Shown: positions 25,741-34,737, counted from the stretch's first letter. The stretch is 64,000 nt of DNA from Lentzea cavernae (GCF_014653695.1 NZ_BNAR01000023.1:1-64000); one strand, 5' to 3'. Made by a program: numbers and translations. The notes: generated by a model not told the origin, from the letters alone.

Positions 25741-27210
25741 TCAGGCCGTGCGGGAGGTGATCGGCTTCGTCACGTCGTCCTGGCGGGGGGCGGGCATGAG
25801 GCGGGGCGGGATGTCGAGGCCTGCCACGCGGACCTGGTTGCGGCCGTTCTCCTTGGCCTTGTAGAGCGCGGCGTCCGCGGAGTGCTGGGCGGTGGCCATG
25901 TCCGGGCCGTTGTCGGGGATTACTGCTACGCCGATCGAGGCTGAGATCGCCTGGAGGGCGGCGCCTTCTGGTTCTGGGGGCTGGATTTCGCGGCCGTAGA
26001 GCGTGACCACGTTGCGGTGCTTGTCGGTTGTGGGGACGGCTAGGGAGCCGATGGCCTCGCGGATGCGTTCGGCGATGGTGACGCCTTGGGCCACCGGGGT
26101 GTCCTTGAGTGCCACGACGAATTCCTCGCCGCCGTCCCTGCCTGCCACGTCGCCCGGGCGGAGCTTTTCGCGGAGGATTCGGCCGACTTCGGCCAGCACT
26201 GCGTTGCCTGCTGGGTGGCCCCAGGTGTCGTTGATGCGCTTGAAGTGGTCGAGGTCGATCACCAGGACGGTCATCGGTTCGCCGTCGAGGCGGCAGCGTT
26301 CGGCCAGGCGGCCTGCGTACTCGGCGAGGCCGTTGGTGTTGAGGAGGCCCGTGCGGTAGTCGGTGTGGGCGTCTGCGGCGAGGCGTTGGTGGAGTTGTTC
26401 CTGTTCGCGCAGCAGGCGTTCCAGGTGGGTGCGGCGTTCGCCTGCTCGGGAGAGCAGGGCGTTGACGAGGATCACCGGGACCGTCAGGAGCAGGGGGCCG
26501 ACCCAGTGCGAGGTCATGAGCATGCCGAGCATGGCGCCGGCGCCGAGGGTGCTCATCTCGAGCATGTTGTCGACTTTGGAGCCGAGGAAGTCGAGGACCT
26601 TGGAGTTCGGGGTGACGATCTTGAAGGCGGCGGCGACCGTCATCACCTGGACGAACCAGTAGACGACTGTGGCTATGGCGAGGACCAGGACGAGGCTCAG
26701 GTCCGCCGGGATGTTGCCGGTGGCCGCGAGGGAGACGCCGGAGAGGTGGACCAGGGCCCACGAGAGGAGCGTCGAGGCGAGCATCGAGGCCGTGCCGAAG
26801 ACGAAGCGGTAGGGCTGGCGGCGGGCGATCGGCTGGATCAGGATGCGCATCCAGATCGTGGCGATCACGGCCAGGCCGCCGGGCAGTGCGACTGCCGCTG
26901 CGAAGGTCCAGACCGAGGTCAGGTCGATGTGGGGACCGGAGGCCTCGTTGCGGCGGGCCTCTTCCGCTCTGCGGACGACGGTCAGGTGGATGGTGATCGC
27001 GGCGATGAGCGCGCCGAAGCGGAGCCAGTCCGTTTCGGAGACGTCGGTGAGCCTCGTCAGGAGCCAGATGGAGGCCACTGCGACGGCTGCTTCGAGCACG
27101 AAGAAGTACGCGATCGCGCTGGGCGCAACGGTCCAAAGGTCCCAGTTGCGAATCGGAGCCAAGCCGAGTGCCCGCGATCGCCTGCGATCAGTCAAACTGT
27201 TCTTCACCAC
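25741..27210 (-). CDS. Membrane-bound diguanylate cyclase (GGDEF)
   Basis: 489 residues. The N-terminal half has about six hydrophobic helices (30-260), followed by a short coiled-coil linker and a GGDEF domain (about 295-460). The active-site motif is GGEEF (RDGGEEFVV), and an inhibitory I-site R-x-x-D (RPGD) sits five residues before it, so it should make c-di-GMP and be product-inhibited. The C-terminal tail is short and basic. AGGGGG precedes tandem GTG codons; 27210 or 27207 is the start. No EAL domain is present. Confidence 0.88.
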   Translation of the reverse strand: MVKNSLTDRRRSRALGLAPIRNWDLWTVAPSAIAYFFVLEAAVAVASIWLLTRLTDVSETDWLRFGALIAAITIHLTVVRRAEEARRNEASGPHIDLTSVWTFAAAVALPGGLAVIATIWMRILIQPIARRQPYRFVFGTASMLASTLLSWALVHLSGVSLAATGNIPADLSLVLVLAIATVVYWFVQVMTVAAAFKIVTPNSKVLDFLGSKVDNMLEMSTLGAGAMLGMLMTSHWVGPLLLTVPVILVNALLSRAGERRTHLERLLREQEQLHQRLAADAHTDYRTGLLNTNGLAEYAGRLAERCRLDGEPMTVLVIDLDHFKRINDTWGHPAGNAVLAEVGRILREKLRPGDVAGRDGGEEFVVALKDTPVAQGVTIAERIREAIGSLAVPTTDKHRNVVTLYGREIQPPEPEGAALQAISASIGVAVIPDNGPDMATAQHSADAALYKAKENGRNQVRVAGLDIPPRLMPAPRQDDVTKPITSRTA

Positions 27211-27417
27211 GACCCCCTACGCTCATGGAACACCATGAGCAAAGCCGCCGCTGATCAGGTCGTAGACCGCCACGCTGCCGCTTGTCGCAACGAGGAGGTG
27301 TCCTTCCATGTGCAACCGAGACTTCTGAACGCCACCCTTCCTCGATCCGGCCTCAATGCCGTCCATGGATCATCCTGCGCCTTCACGACGGATATCGCTA
27401 TTGGTGACCGTTCTGTT

Positions 27418-28644
27418 TCAGATTGCCACCGCCTTCGTGTCACTGCGGCCCCGGGCACGTCGCCACGCGAAGGTCGCCTGCGTCGCCAGCAGCAGTCCGA
27501 TACCGCCCGCTCCCGCGATCGTGGCCGTCACCGATCCGATCGAATGGGCGACGACACCGGCCAGCGCCATTCCGCCGCCCTGGCTCGAGCGCAACGCGGC
27601 GCGTCCAATGCCATAGGCCCTTCCGCGGTACTGGTCGGGTAGCAGCCGCATCCACGCCGAACGAGCGGGTGTGTGATAAGCCCCGCCTATACCGGCGATC
27701 ACCAGCAAAACGATCGTCCAGGTCAGGTTCGGGTTGAAAGCGAACATGATCAACGGCGCCAGCGACAGGATCGCCAGCGGGCCGATGAGGCGTTCCCGCT
27801 TCGCCGGATCTCGCACGAGGCGGAAGAGCAGCGCCACACCCAGCACGTTCGCGGCGGGTTCGATGGCGAGGATCAGGCCGACCGCCCAGACCGCGTTCAG
27901 GCTCGCCGCCAGCGGCACCGCCAGGCCCTCGGGAACCATCGCGAGGCCCGCGAGCATGCGGACGCCCAGCAGGGTCCTCAATCGCGGCTCGGTCACCATC
28001 AGCGTGAGCGCGCCGCGCGGTTCGTCGTCGGACTTCTTCTTGCGGCCCAGCGGATCCGCGGCCGGCCGGTGCTTCACGGAGACCTGCACCAGGATCGCCG
28101 CCGCGGCGAACGTGACCGCGTTGATCATGAGTGCGAGGCCGGGGCTGGTGTGCGCGACGAGGAAGCCCGCGGCGGCGAGACCCGCCATCTGAGCTATGTC
28201 GACCGACGTGCCGAACAGCGCCACACCGTCGTCGTAGCGCTTCGGCGGGAGCACGTTCGGGAGGCTCGCCTCCTGGGCGGCGAGGTACGGCGAGGAGATC
28301 GCCAGCACCACCACCAGCAGCACGATCATCGCCCACAGCGGCATGCCCGGAATGGCCATCGCGGCCATCAACGCAGCCTGCAACCAGGCCGTCGTCACCA
28401 TTACCGTGCGTCGCGGGAACCGGTCGGCGACCCAGCCGAGCAACGGACCCGAAATCAGCGGCGGGAACAGCGTCAACGACCACGTCAGTGCGGTTGCCGC
28501 AACGGATTGTGTCCGCTCGAATACGAGCAGTGACAATGCGACCGCGGCGAGCTGATCACCGGCGGTCGAAACGGTCGAACCGATCCACATGGCGCGGAAC
28601 TCGCGCATACCGACGAGCTCGCGGAGGGTCCCGCGGGTCGTCAT
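27418..28644 (-). CDS. MFS transporter (enterobactin-exporter-like)
   Basis: 408 residues with 12 predicted helices. The N-terminal pattern REFRAMWIGSTVSTAGDQLA and the helix 2-3 loop GWVADRFPRRTV are those of the EntS-like multidrug/siderophore efflux group. The substrate cannot be assigned. The ATG at 28644 is preceded by 575 bp of non-coding DNA that must hold its promoter. The 207 bp on its 3' side (27211-27417) show no feature. Confidence 0.82.
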   Translation of the reverse strand: MTTRGTLRELVGMREFRAMWIGSTVSTAGDQLAAVALSLLVFERTQSVAATALTWSLTLFPPLISGPLLGWVADRFPRRTVMVTTAWLQAALMAAMAIPGMPLWAMIVLLVVVLAISSPYLAAQEASLPNVLPPKRYDDGVALFGTSVDIAQMAGLAAAGFLVAHTSPGLALMINAVTFAAAAILVQVSVKHRPAADPLGRKKKSDDEPRGALTLMVTEPRLRTLLGVRMLAGLAMVPEGLAVPLAASLNAVWAVGLILAIEPAANVLGVALLFRLVRDPAKRERLIGPLAILSLAPLIMFAFNPNLTWTIVLLVIAGIGGAYHTPARSAWMRLLPDQYRGRAYGIGRAALRSSQGGGMALAGVVAHSIGSVTATIAGAGGIGLLLATQATFAWRRARGRSDTKAVAI

Positions 28645-29220
28645 GCGGTGCCTCGGACAGCCGCCGCCCGCGCGCGGCGAATCGGCACGTCCCGATTCGC
28701 TCTACGCCGAGTCACGTCGCCCCCGCCGGTGGTAATCAATTTCTATCGACAATCACGGTAGAAGCTGTCTGACCGTTCAACGTCTGTCCTACCACAGTGT
28801 GTACCTAAACGGAGCAGGCCAGTTACCTAAAGTAGTTACAATAGCGAAACGTGCAGCTGATCTTCTTGACAGTTGACCTCGGGATAGCCTGATTGGACCC
28901 CAAATGGTCACGGCGCGTGTCAGCCGATGCCAAACGGGTGCCTCGCGCTCGCCCAACCGGTGCAACCGGCACCGCTTCCTGCACGGCAGGACCCGTTAAT
29001 GGCGAACGAGACGACGGTACCCGCGTCCGGGAGTGGCGCGGAATAGGCCATGCCGTTTGTCACGCGAACGGCAGCGAGGTTCTGGCAAGTGTGGAAAGTC
29101 GACTTTCCTGCCCGCCGACCTAAACCGGTTGAGCGGGCAGGAAAACGATCACTAACGTCGGAGAATCGCAGCGCTTAGCGTCGCGAACTAGCCGATAACG
29201 TCAGACAACTGTCAGGTGAC
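28645..29220. other. 575-bp non-coding region with palindromes
   Basis: Lower GC than the surroundings. ACCTAAA occurs three times (about 28803, 28824 and 29118). A TACAAT hexamer lies at 28837-28842, and nested palindromes lie at 29093-29144. A 76-codon frame from a TTG near 28893 lacks the wobble bias of real genes here and was not called. The promoter of the MFS gene must be within its left part. Everything else is unexplained. Confidence 0.5.
29093..29144. repeat. Nested palindromes
   Basis: GGAAAGTCGACTTTCC (29093-29108) is a perfect 16-bp palindrome. Its right half forms part of a second inverted repeat, TTTCCTGCCCGC (29104-29115) with GCGGGCAGGAAA (29133-29144), whose loop itself contains AACCGGTT. 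There is no T-run, so it is not a standard terminator. Confidence 0.8.
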
Positions 29221-30192
29221 TCAGCCCTTGGCGTCGATCCGGCGGCGACGCGCGACCTCGGCCAGCACGACACCGGCGGCGACCGACGCGTTGAGCGACT
29301 CGACGCCCGTGGCCATCGGGATCGACACGGTCTGGTCGCACGTCTCCTTGACCAGACGACCGAGCCCGCGGCCCTCCGAGCCCACCACGACGACGAGCGG
29401 GCCCGTCGCGAGCTCGAGACCGTCGACGTCCACGTCACCGTCCGCGTCGAGGCCCACGATCATCAGGCCGGCCTCGGCCCAGTCGCGCAGCGTGCGGGTG
29501 AGGTTCGTGGCCATCGCGATCGGCAGCTTGGCCGCCGTGCCCGCGCTGGTGCGCCACGCCACAGCCGTCATGGACGCGCTGCGCCGCTGGGGCAGCACGA
29601 CGCCCTGCGCGCCGAACGCGGCCGCGGAACGGATGACCGCACCCAGGTTGCGCGGGTCGGTCACGCCGTCCAGCGCCACCAGCAACGGCGGTTGGGTGGA
29701 CCGCTGCGCGAGTTCGAGCAGCTCGTCCGGGGTCGCGTACTCGAACGGAGGCACCTGCAGGCCGAGGCCCTGGTGCATCGCGCCGCCGGTGATCCGGTCG
29801 AGCTCGCCGCGGGTCACCTCCAGCACGGAGATCCCCCGCTCGGCGGCCATGTGCACGGCCTCGGCCACGCGGTCGTCCGAGTCGATGCCCAGAGCCACGT
29901 ACAGCGCCGTCGCGGGAGTGCCCGCGCGCAGGCACTCGACGACCGGGTTGCGGCCCGCCACGGTCTCGGCGGAGGCCTTCTCCTTCGTCTGCCTGCGCTG
30001 GGTCCTGGCGGCAGTGGACTTCGCCGCCATCTTGGCGTTGCGGTACGCCGGGTGGTTCGGGCGGTCGGTCGCCTTCGGGGTAGGGCCCTTGCCCTGCAGG
30101 CCCTTGGACTTCTGCCCGCCGGAACCGGCGACCGCGCCCTTCTTCGAGCCCGGATTGCGCATCGCGCCCTTGCGCTTGGAGTTGCCAGCCAC
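29221..30192 (-). CDS. rlmB: 23S rRNA (guanosine-2'-O)-methyltransferase RlmB family
   Basis: 323 residues. A basic, disordered N-terminus (about 1-75, Lys/Gly-rich) precedes an L30e-like substrate domain (AGRNPVVECLRAG) and a SPOUT/TrmH knot with motifs DGVTDPRNLGAVIRSAAAFG, VVVGSEGRGLGRLV and SIPMATGVESLNASVAAGV. It methylates a 2'-OH of 23S rRNA with SAM. The GTG at 30192 lies 5 bp after the cysS stop, matching the cysS-rlmB order in mycobacteria. Confidence 0.92.
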   Translation of the reverse strand: MAGNSKRKGAMRNPGSKKGAVAGSGGQKSKGLQGKGPTPKATDRPNHPAYRNAKMAAKSTAARTQRRQTKEKASAETVAGRNPVVECLRAGTPATALYVALGIDSDDRVAEAVHMAAERGISVLEVTRGELDRITGGAMHQGLGLQVPPFEYATPDELLELAQRSTQPPLLVALDGVTDPRNLGAVIRSAAAFGAQGVVLPQRRSASMTAVAWRTSAGTAAKLPIAMATNLTRTLRDWAEAGLMIVGLDADGDVDVDGLELATGPLVVVVGSEGRGLGRLVKETCDQTVSIPMATGVESLNASVAAGVVLAEVARRRRIDAKG

Positions 30193-30197
30193 GGAAG

Positions 30198-31592
30198 TCA
30201 GTCGTCCTTCAAAGTCCACTGCGGACCGTCGGGGGTGTCCTCGACGGCGATGCCCGCGTCGTGCAGCTGGTCGCGCAACGCGTCGGAGCGCGCGAAATCC
30301 CTGCTCTTGCGGGCTTCCTGGCGTTCGACGAGAAGTCGATCGACCAGGGTGGTCAACGCCTGCCGCATGCCGAGGTCGGCAGACGACGCGTCGTTCCACT
30401 TCGGCGACAACGGGTCGACGCCGAGGATGTCGGCCATCCGGCGCACGCACTCGGCGGCCGCACGGGCCGTCTCGTGGTCGCCGTCGGCCAGCGCCGTGTT
30501 GCCCTGGCGCACCTTGTTGTGCAGCGCTGCCACGGCTTGGGGCGTGTTCAGGTCGTTGTCCATCGCGACCACGAAGTCGGGGCACATGTCGCCGCGCAGC
30601 TGGACCTGACCAGTGCGTTCGGCGACACGGCGCAGGAACGACTCGATGCGCCCGTAGGACGTCACCGCCTCCTGCAACGCCTCTTCGGAGTACTCGATGT
30701 GCGAGCGGTAGTGCGGGGAGACGAGGTAGTAGCGCAGCTCCTGGGCCCGGACCAGCTCCAGCATCGCCGGGATGGACACGGTGTTGCCGAGCGACTTGGC
30801 CATCTTCTCGCCGGACAGCGTCACCCAGTAGTTGTGCATCCAGTAGTTCGCGAAGCCGTCGCCGGCCGCGCGCGACTGCGCCTGCTCGTTCTCGTGGTGC
30901 GGGAAGATCAGGTCGAGCCCGCCGCCGTGGATGTCGAACGTGCTGCCCAGGTACGTCGTGGCCATCGCCGAGCACTCCAGGTGCCAGCCGGGCCTGCCGT
31001 CGCCCCACGGGGTCGGCCAGGACGGCTCACCGGGCTTGGCGGCCTTCCACAGCGTGAAGTCGCGCGGGTCGCGCTTGCCGCGCACCGCCGTCTCACCCTG
31101 CTCCACACCGTCGAGCTTCTGCCCGGACAGCGCGCCGTACTCCGGGAACGAGCGCACGTCGAAGTAGACGTCCCCGTCGACGTCGTAGGCGTGGCCCTTG
31201 TCGATCAGCCGCTGCATCAGCTCGACCATCTGCGTGACGTGGCCGGTGGCGCGCGGCGCGTACGACGGCGGCAGGCAGCCCAGCGCGTCGTAGGCGTCCT
31301 CGAAGGCGCGCTCGTGCGTGTACGCCCACTCCCACCAGGGCTTGCCGTGGTCGGCGGCCTTGGTGAGGATCTTGTCGTCGATGTCGGTGACGTTGCGGAC
31401 CAGCGTGACCTCGGCCCCGTCACGGCCGAGCCAGCGGCGCAGGACGTCGAAGTTCAGACCGCTGCGGACGTGCCCGATGTGCGGCACGCCCTGCACCGTC
31501 GCCCCACACACGTAGATCGACGCCGTTCCGTTGACCTGCGGGTGGAACTCCCGCATGGACCGGCTCGCCGTGTCGTAGATGTGGAGGCTCAC
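30198..31592 (-). CDS. cysS: Cysteinyl-tRNA synthetase
   Basis: 464 residues, normal length. The zinc/cysteine-binding Cys29 is followed by the class-I signature PHIGHVRSG; GWHLECSAMA and HHENE supply the other zinc ligands; the KMSKS loop is EKMAKSLGN. The ATG/GTG start overlaps the stop of the upstream HAD gene by 4 bp. Confidence 0.96.
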   Translation of the reverse strand: MSLHIYDTASRSMREFHPQVNGTASIYVCGATVQGVPHIGHVRSGLNFDVLRRWLGRDGAEVTLVRNVTDIDDKILTKAADHGKPWWEWAYTHERAFEDAYDALGCLPPSYAPRATGHVTQMVELMQRLIDKGHAYDVDGDVYFDVRSFPEYGALSGQKLDGVEQGETAVRGKRDPRDFTLWKAAKPGEPSWPTPWGDGRPGWHLECSAMATTYLGSTFDIHGGGLDLIFPHHENEQAQSRAAGDGFANYWMHNYWVTLSGEKMAKSLGNTVSIPAMLELVRAQELRYYLVSPHYRSHIEYSEEALQEAVTSYGRIESFLRRVAERTGQVQLRGDMCPDFVVAMDNDLNTPQAVAALHNKVRQGNTALADGDHETARAAAECVRRMADILGVDPLSPKWNDASSADLGMRQALTTLVDRLLVERQEARKSRDFARSDALRDQLHDAGIAVEDTPDGPQWTLKDD

Positions 31593-32212
31593 ACGGGAAT
31601 GGTACGGGCCACATCCAAAAGAGCATTGGGCCGGTCACTCGTCGGAACCGGGTTGACGAGCCGGAAGGAGCAACCGATCGCCTCGGCGCCACCGTCCGCT
31701 TCCTCGCTGTCGCCGACCATTACGGCATTGCGGGGATCGACGCCCAGCCGTTCGCACGCGGTGGTGAAGATCTTCGGGTCCGGCTTGATGACGCCTTCTT
31801 CGTAGGACAGCACGAACTCGTCCACCAGGTGCGTCAGGCCGTACAGCTCGAACACCGTGCGGATGTCCCAGCCGATGTTGCTGACGACGGCGACGGGGAC
31901 GTCCTTCAGGTGCTCCAGCGTCGCTTTGGTGTCCGGGTAGGGCACCCACGACTCGGGGCGCAGCAACTGGTCGTAGAACGCCCCGGCGTCGGGCACGAGC
32001 GCGTCCTCGAGCACCCTCACGTGCACCCAGCGGTGGACGTCGGCGTCGAGGTCGCGGCGGTGCCAGGCGTCGGCCAGTTCGGGGTCCATGCCGTCGGCGA
32101 TGCCGACCGGTGCGGTCAGGGCACGCATCAGGGCGCCGTTGGACTCGAGCTCGGGGTGCTCGAGCCGGAACAGCGTGCCGGAGAAGTCGAAGAGCGCGGC
32201 GCGAATCGTCAC
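31589..32212 (-). CDS. HAD-family hydrolase with altered motif I
   Basis: 207 residues. The HAD core is present: motif I FDFSGTLF (nucleophile Asp9), motif II VVSN, motif III Lys in IKPDP and motif IV GDSEEAD. The general acid/base Asp two residues after the nucleophile is Ser11 (DFSGT rather than DxDGT), which usually lowers phosphatase activity or marks another chemistry. Coupled to cysS by a 4-bp overlap. Confidence 0.82.
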   Translation of the reverse strand: MTIRAALFDFSGTLFRLEHPELESNGALMRALTAPVGIADGMDPELADAWHRRDLDADVHRWVHVRVLEDALVPDAGAFYDQLLRPESWVPYPDTKATLEHLKDVPVAVVSNIGWDIRTVFELYGLTHLVDEFVLSYEEGVIKPDPKIFTTACERLGVDPRNAVMVGDSEEADGGAEAIGCSFRLVNPVPTSDRPNALLDVARTIPV

Positions 32213-32237
32213 GCTCCCGACTCTACGTGCCGGACGG

Positions 32238-33209
32238 CTAGGTGGTCTGGACCTTTTTGAGCTCGGCTTCGACGGCGTCGGTGTTGTACTTCAAGTTCAG
32301 CCGCAGGTCGCCCGCACCCCGGTTGCTGGCGACCGCGAACTCCTCGACGAACCGCTCGATCTGCTCGAGGGGCTCGTCGGCGAGATGTGCGGCGGCCTCG
32401 TAGAGGGCCTTGTAGCGGTCGGGGGTCGTGGTGCCCCGCAGTTCGGCCGACCAGTCGAGCAGGCTCTCGTACTGCTCCACGAAGCTGTTGGCCAGGTACT
32501 TGATCTTGTCGCTGTCACCGGGCCTGCCCGCCGGCCCGAACGCCATCTGCACCCGGCCGGGGGAGAGCAGGGTCTCGACGGTGTTGAGGATGCCGTCGAA
32601 CGCGCGGCTGCGCGCCCGGAACGTGTCGATCGCGTCGACGTCCTCGGTGATCATGCGCTTCGGCTTCGCGACGCCCATCTCGTGGCGGATCCGCTTGTCC
32701 TTGAGGTTGCGCATGTGCAGCCCGACGGTGTCGGAGAACAGCTGGTACTCCCAGCCGGGCTTCGGTCCGCTGTCCGGGGTGCCGACCTTCTTCGCGATCA
32801 TCTCGGCCAGCTCGCGCGGGGTGCGGTCGCGCAGGTCCAGGTAGCCGGTGCCGACGCGCAGCGCCGGGATCTCGGTGTCGTCGAACCGCGCGGGCAGCAC
32901 GTACTCGGAGTCGGACACGAGGGCGCGGTCGAACGCGGACTGGCGCTCGTGCTTGGTCCACATCTTCCGGGCGTAGGCCGCGGAAATGAACATCACGCAG
33001 AAGCGCGAGTCGTGGCGGTAGATCTGGTCGAGGTGCTCGACGAGGTTCTTGCCCCAGAGATCGGCTTGCTCGTCGGTGTCGTAGAAACGCGAAACGCCCA
33101 GCTCGGTGAGGTGGCGGGCCACCTCTTCGACGTAGGGGCGGTCTTCGCCGGCGAAGGAGAGGCACACGTCGTACTTGGGCACCAGGTGGATGTTAGTGGC
33201 GGGAACCAC
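32238..33209 (-). CDS. TIR-domain protein with novel helical C-terminus
   Basis: 323 residues. Residues about 12-140 form a TIR domain: KYDVCLSFAGEDRPY strand and BB-loop region, DTDEQADLWGKNL, and the putative NADase catalytic Glu88 in WTKHERQ. TIR enzymes cleave or cyclise NAD and often act in immune or cell-death signalling. Residues 140-323 are mostly helical and match no family I know. The gene stands alone between a HAD gene and a small divergent membrane protein. The GTG at 33209 lacks a ribosome site; a second GTG ten codons in (before PKYDV) is an alternative. Confidence 0.82.
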   Translation of the reverse strand: MVPATNIHLVPKYDVCLSFAGEDRPYVEEVARHLTELGVSRFYDTDEQADLWGKNLVEHLDQIYRHDSRFCVMFISAAYARKMWTKHERQSAFDRALVSDSEYVLPARFDDTEIPALRVGTGYLDLRDRTPRELAEMIAKKVGTPDSGPKPGWEYQLFSDTVGLHMRNLKDKRIRHEMGVAKPKRMITEDVDAIDTFRARSRAFDGILNTVETLLSPGRVQMAFGPAGRPGDSDKIKYLANSFVEQYESLLDWSAELRGTTTPDRYKALYEAAAHLADEPLEQIERFVEEFAVASNRGAGDLRLNLKYNTDAVEAELKKVQTT

Positions 33210-33235
33210 ACCGTTGTGCGGGGAGTTGTCCAGTC

Positions 33236-33532
33236 ATGAGCCCGGGGTTCCTGTTCGCGTTGTCGTTACCCGCGTTGGTGGCGGCGCTGTTCCTGCTCGC
33301 GGTGGTCGAGAGGTTCGCGCGGAGGAGGAAGAAGGGCACTCCGATGGCCGCCGCGGGCATCGGCGAGCTCGGGGCCACCTTCGAGGCGGGCAAGCGCGAC
33401 GAGCTCGAGTACCGCAAGGAGGAACGGCAGCTGCGCGACGACGAGGGCGACCACGCACCGCCGCGCAGCCGGGTGGACCTCGACGGCGGCACCGCCGTGC
33501 TGAAGGTGCCCGCGCAGAGGCAGCCGAGCTAG
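33236..33532 (+). CDS. Small membrane protein, DUF6191-like
   Basis: 98 residues. One N-terminal transmembrane helix (about 5-25) is followed by RRRKK and a charged cytoplasmic tail with GELGATFEAGKRDELEYRK and RDDEGDHAPP, the pattern of a small actinobacterial family (DUF6191) of unknown role. Divergent from the TIR gene with 26 bp between starts. Confidence 0.7.
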   Translation: MSPGFLFALSLPALVAALFLLAVVERFARRRKKGTPMAAAGIGELGATFEAGKRDELEYRKEERQLRDDEGDHAPPRSRVDLDGGTAVLKVPAQRQPS

Positions 33533-33538
33533 CGGTCT

Positions 33539-34006
33539 TCAGGCGACGGGGACCAGCAGGGCCGTCGCGATCGCCGCGATGCCCTCGCCGCGTCCGGTGA
33601 GCCCCAGACCGTCCGTGGTGGTGCCGGCGACCGACACGGGGCCGCCGACGGCGTCGGACAGCGCCTTCTGGGCCTCGTCGCGGCGCTTGCCGATGCGCGG
33701 CTCGTTGCCGATGACCTGCACTGTGGCATTTCCCACACGGTATCCGGCCTCTTCGACGAGGCGGCGCACCTCCGTGAGCAGGACGACGCCGTGCGCACCG
33801 GACCAGCGCGGGTCGGACGTGCCGAAGACGGCGCCCAGGTCGCCCAGACCTGCGGCGGAGAGCAGCGCGTCGCACAGGGCGTGCGATGCCACGTCGCCGT
33901 CGGAGTGGCCGGCGCAGCCGTCGACGCCCTCCCACAGCAGACCGGCGATCCAGCACTCACGACCTGACTCGATCGGGTGGACGTCGACGCCCTGGCCGAT
34001 CCTCAC
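33539..34006 (-). CDS. ispF: 2-C-methyl-D-erythritol 2,4-cyclodiphosphate synthase
   Basis: 155 residues. Metal ligands Asp8, His10 (GVDVHP) and His42 (DVASHAL) are present, as is the C-terminal signature TTTDGLGLTGRGEGI. Fifth step of the non-mevalonate isoprenoid pathway. The GTG start overlaps the ispD stop by 4 bp. Confidence 0.95.
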   Translation of the reverse strand: MRIGQGVDVHPIESGRECWIAGLLWEGVDGCAGHSDGDVASHALCDALLSAAGLGDLGAVFGTSDPRWSGAHGVVLLTEVRRLVEEAGYRVGNATVQVIGNEPRIGKRRDEAQKALSDAVGGPVSVAGTTTDGLGLTGRGEGIAAIATALLVPVA

Positions 34007-34695
34007 TCCTGGCCTCCGCTGAACAGTGCTTCCGCGACCGCGAGGTCGAACGGGGTGGTGATCTTCATGGCGTGGGCGTGTCCGGGAACCGTGTGGACGG
34101 CGACACCGTTCTTCTCGACGAGAGCGGCGTCGTCAGTCGCGGCGATACCGGAGCTGTAGGCGGCTTTGAGAGTCTCGGCTCTGAAGCCCTGCGGGGTCTG
34201 CACGACCCGCAGAGCCGCTCGATCAGGTGTGGAGACGACAACTCCGGCCTCGTCCACCTGTTTGATCGTGTCGGCGACCGGCAACACCGGGATGACGGCG
34301 TCGTACCCGTCGCGCACGGCGGCGACGACACCGGCGATGACCTCGGGAGGGGTGAAGGCACGAGCGGCGTCGTGGACCAGCACGATCGAGGTGTCCGGGA
34401 TCACGCTGAGCGCGTGGTGCAGGGCGAGTCGCACCGAGTCGGTGCGTTCGGAACCCCCTGAAAGCACGTGCACCGCCCCGCCGGCCGGGGCCAGCGAGGC
34501 GGTTGCGGTGTGCACTTGATCCACATCGGACGGTGGAGCGGCGATGACGACGTGCTGGACCTGGCCTGACTCGAACAGACCTTGAACGGCACGGGTCAAC
34601 AGCGGTACACCGTTGACCGGCACGAGCGCCTTGGGCATCCCGTAGCCCAGACGCTCTCCCCGCCCTGCCGCGGGCACGAGCGCGACAACACTCAT
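34003..34695 (-). CDS. ispD: 2-C-methyl-D-erythritol 4-phosphate cytidylyltransferase
   Basis: 230 residues. Nucleotide-binding loop PAAGRGERLGYGMPKAL, VLVHDAARAF and VQTPQGFR motifs. It makes CDP-methylerythritol from CTP. Follows carD by 42 bp and is coupled to ispF: the carD-ispD-ispF order is the one found in mycobacteria. Confidence 0.95.
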   Translation of the reverse strand: MSVVALVPAAGRGERLGYGMPKALVPVNGVPLLTRAVQGLFESGQVQHVVIAAPPSDVDQVHTATASLAPAGGAVHVLSGGSERTDSVRLALHHALSVIPDTSIVLVHDAARAFTPPEVIAGVVAAVRDGYDAVIPVLPVADTIKQVDEAGVVVSTPDRAALRVVQTPQGFRAETLKAAYSSGIAATDDAALVEKNGVAVHTVPGHAHAMKITTPFDLAVAEALFSGGQE

Positions 34696-34737
34696 GTTCG
34701 CGACTGAATCCGATGCTCTGTTGTGAATTCTTGAAAA

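Noticed and set aside
28893..29123. 76-codon plus-strand frame
   Set aside because: TTG start, no ribosome site, and wobble positions without the GC bias seen in real genes here.
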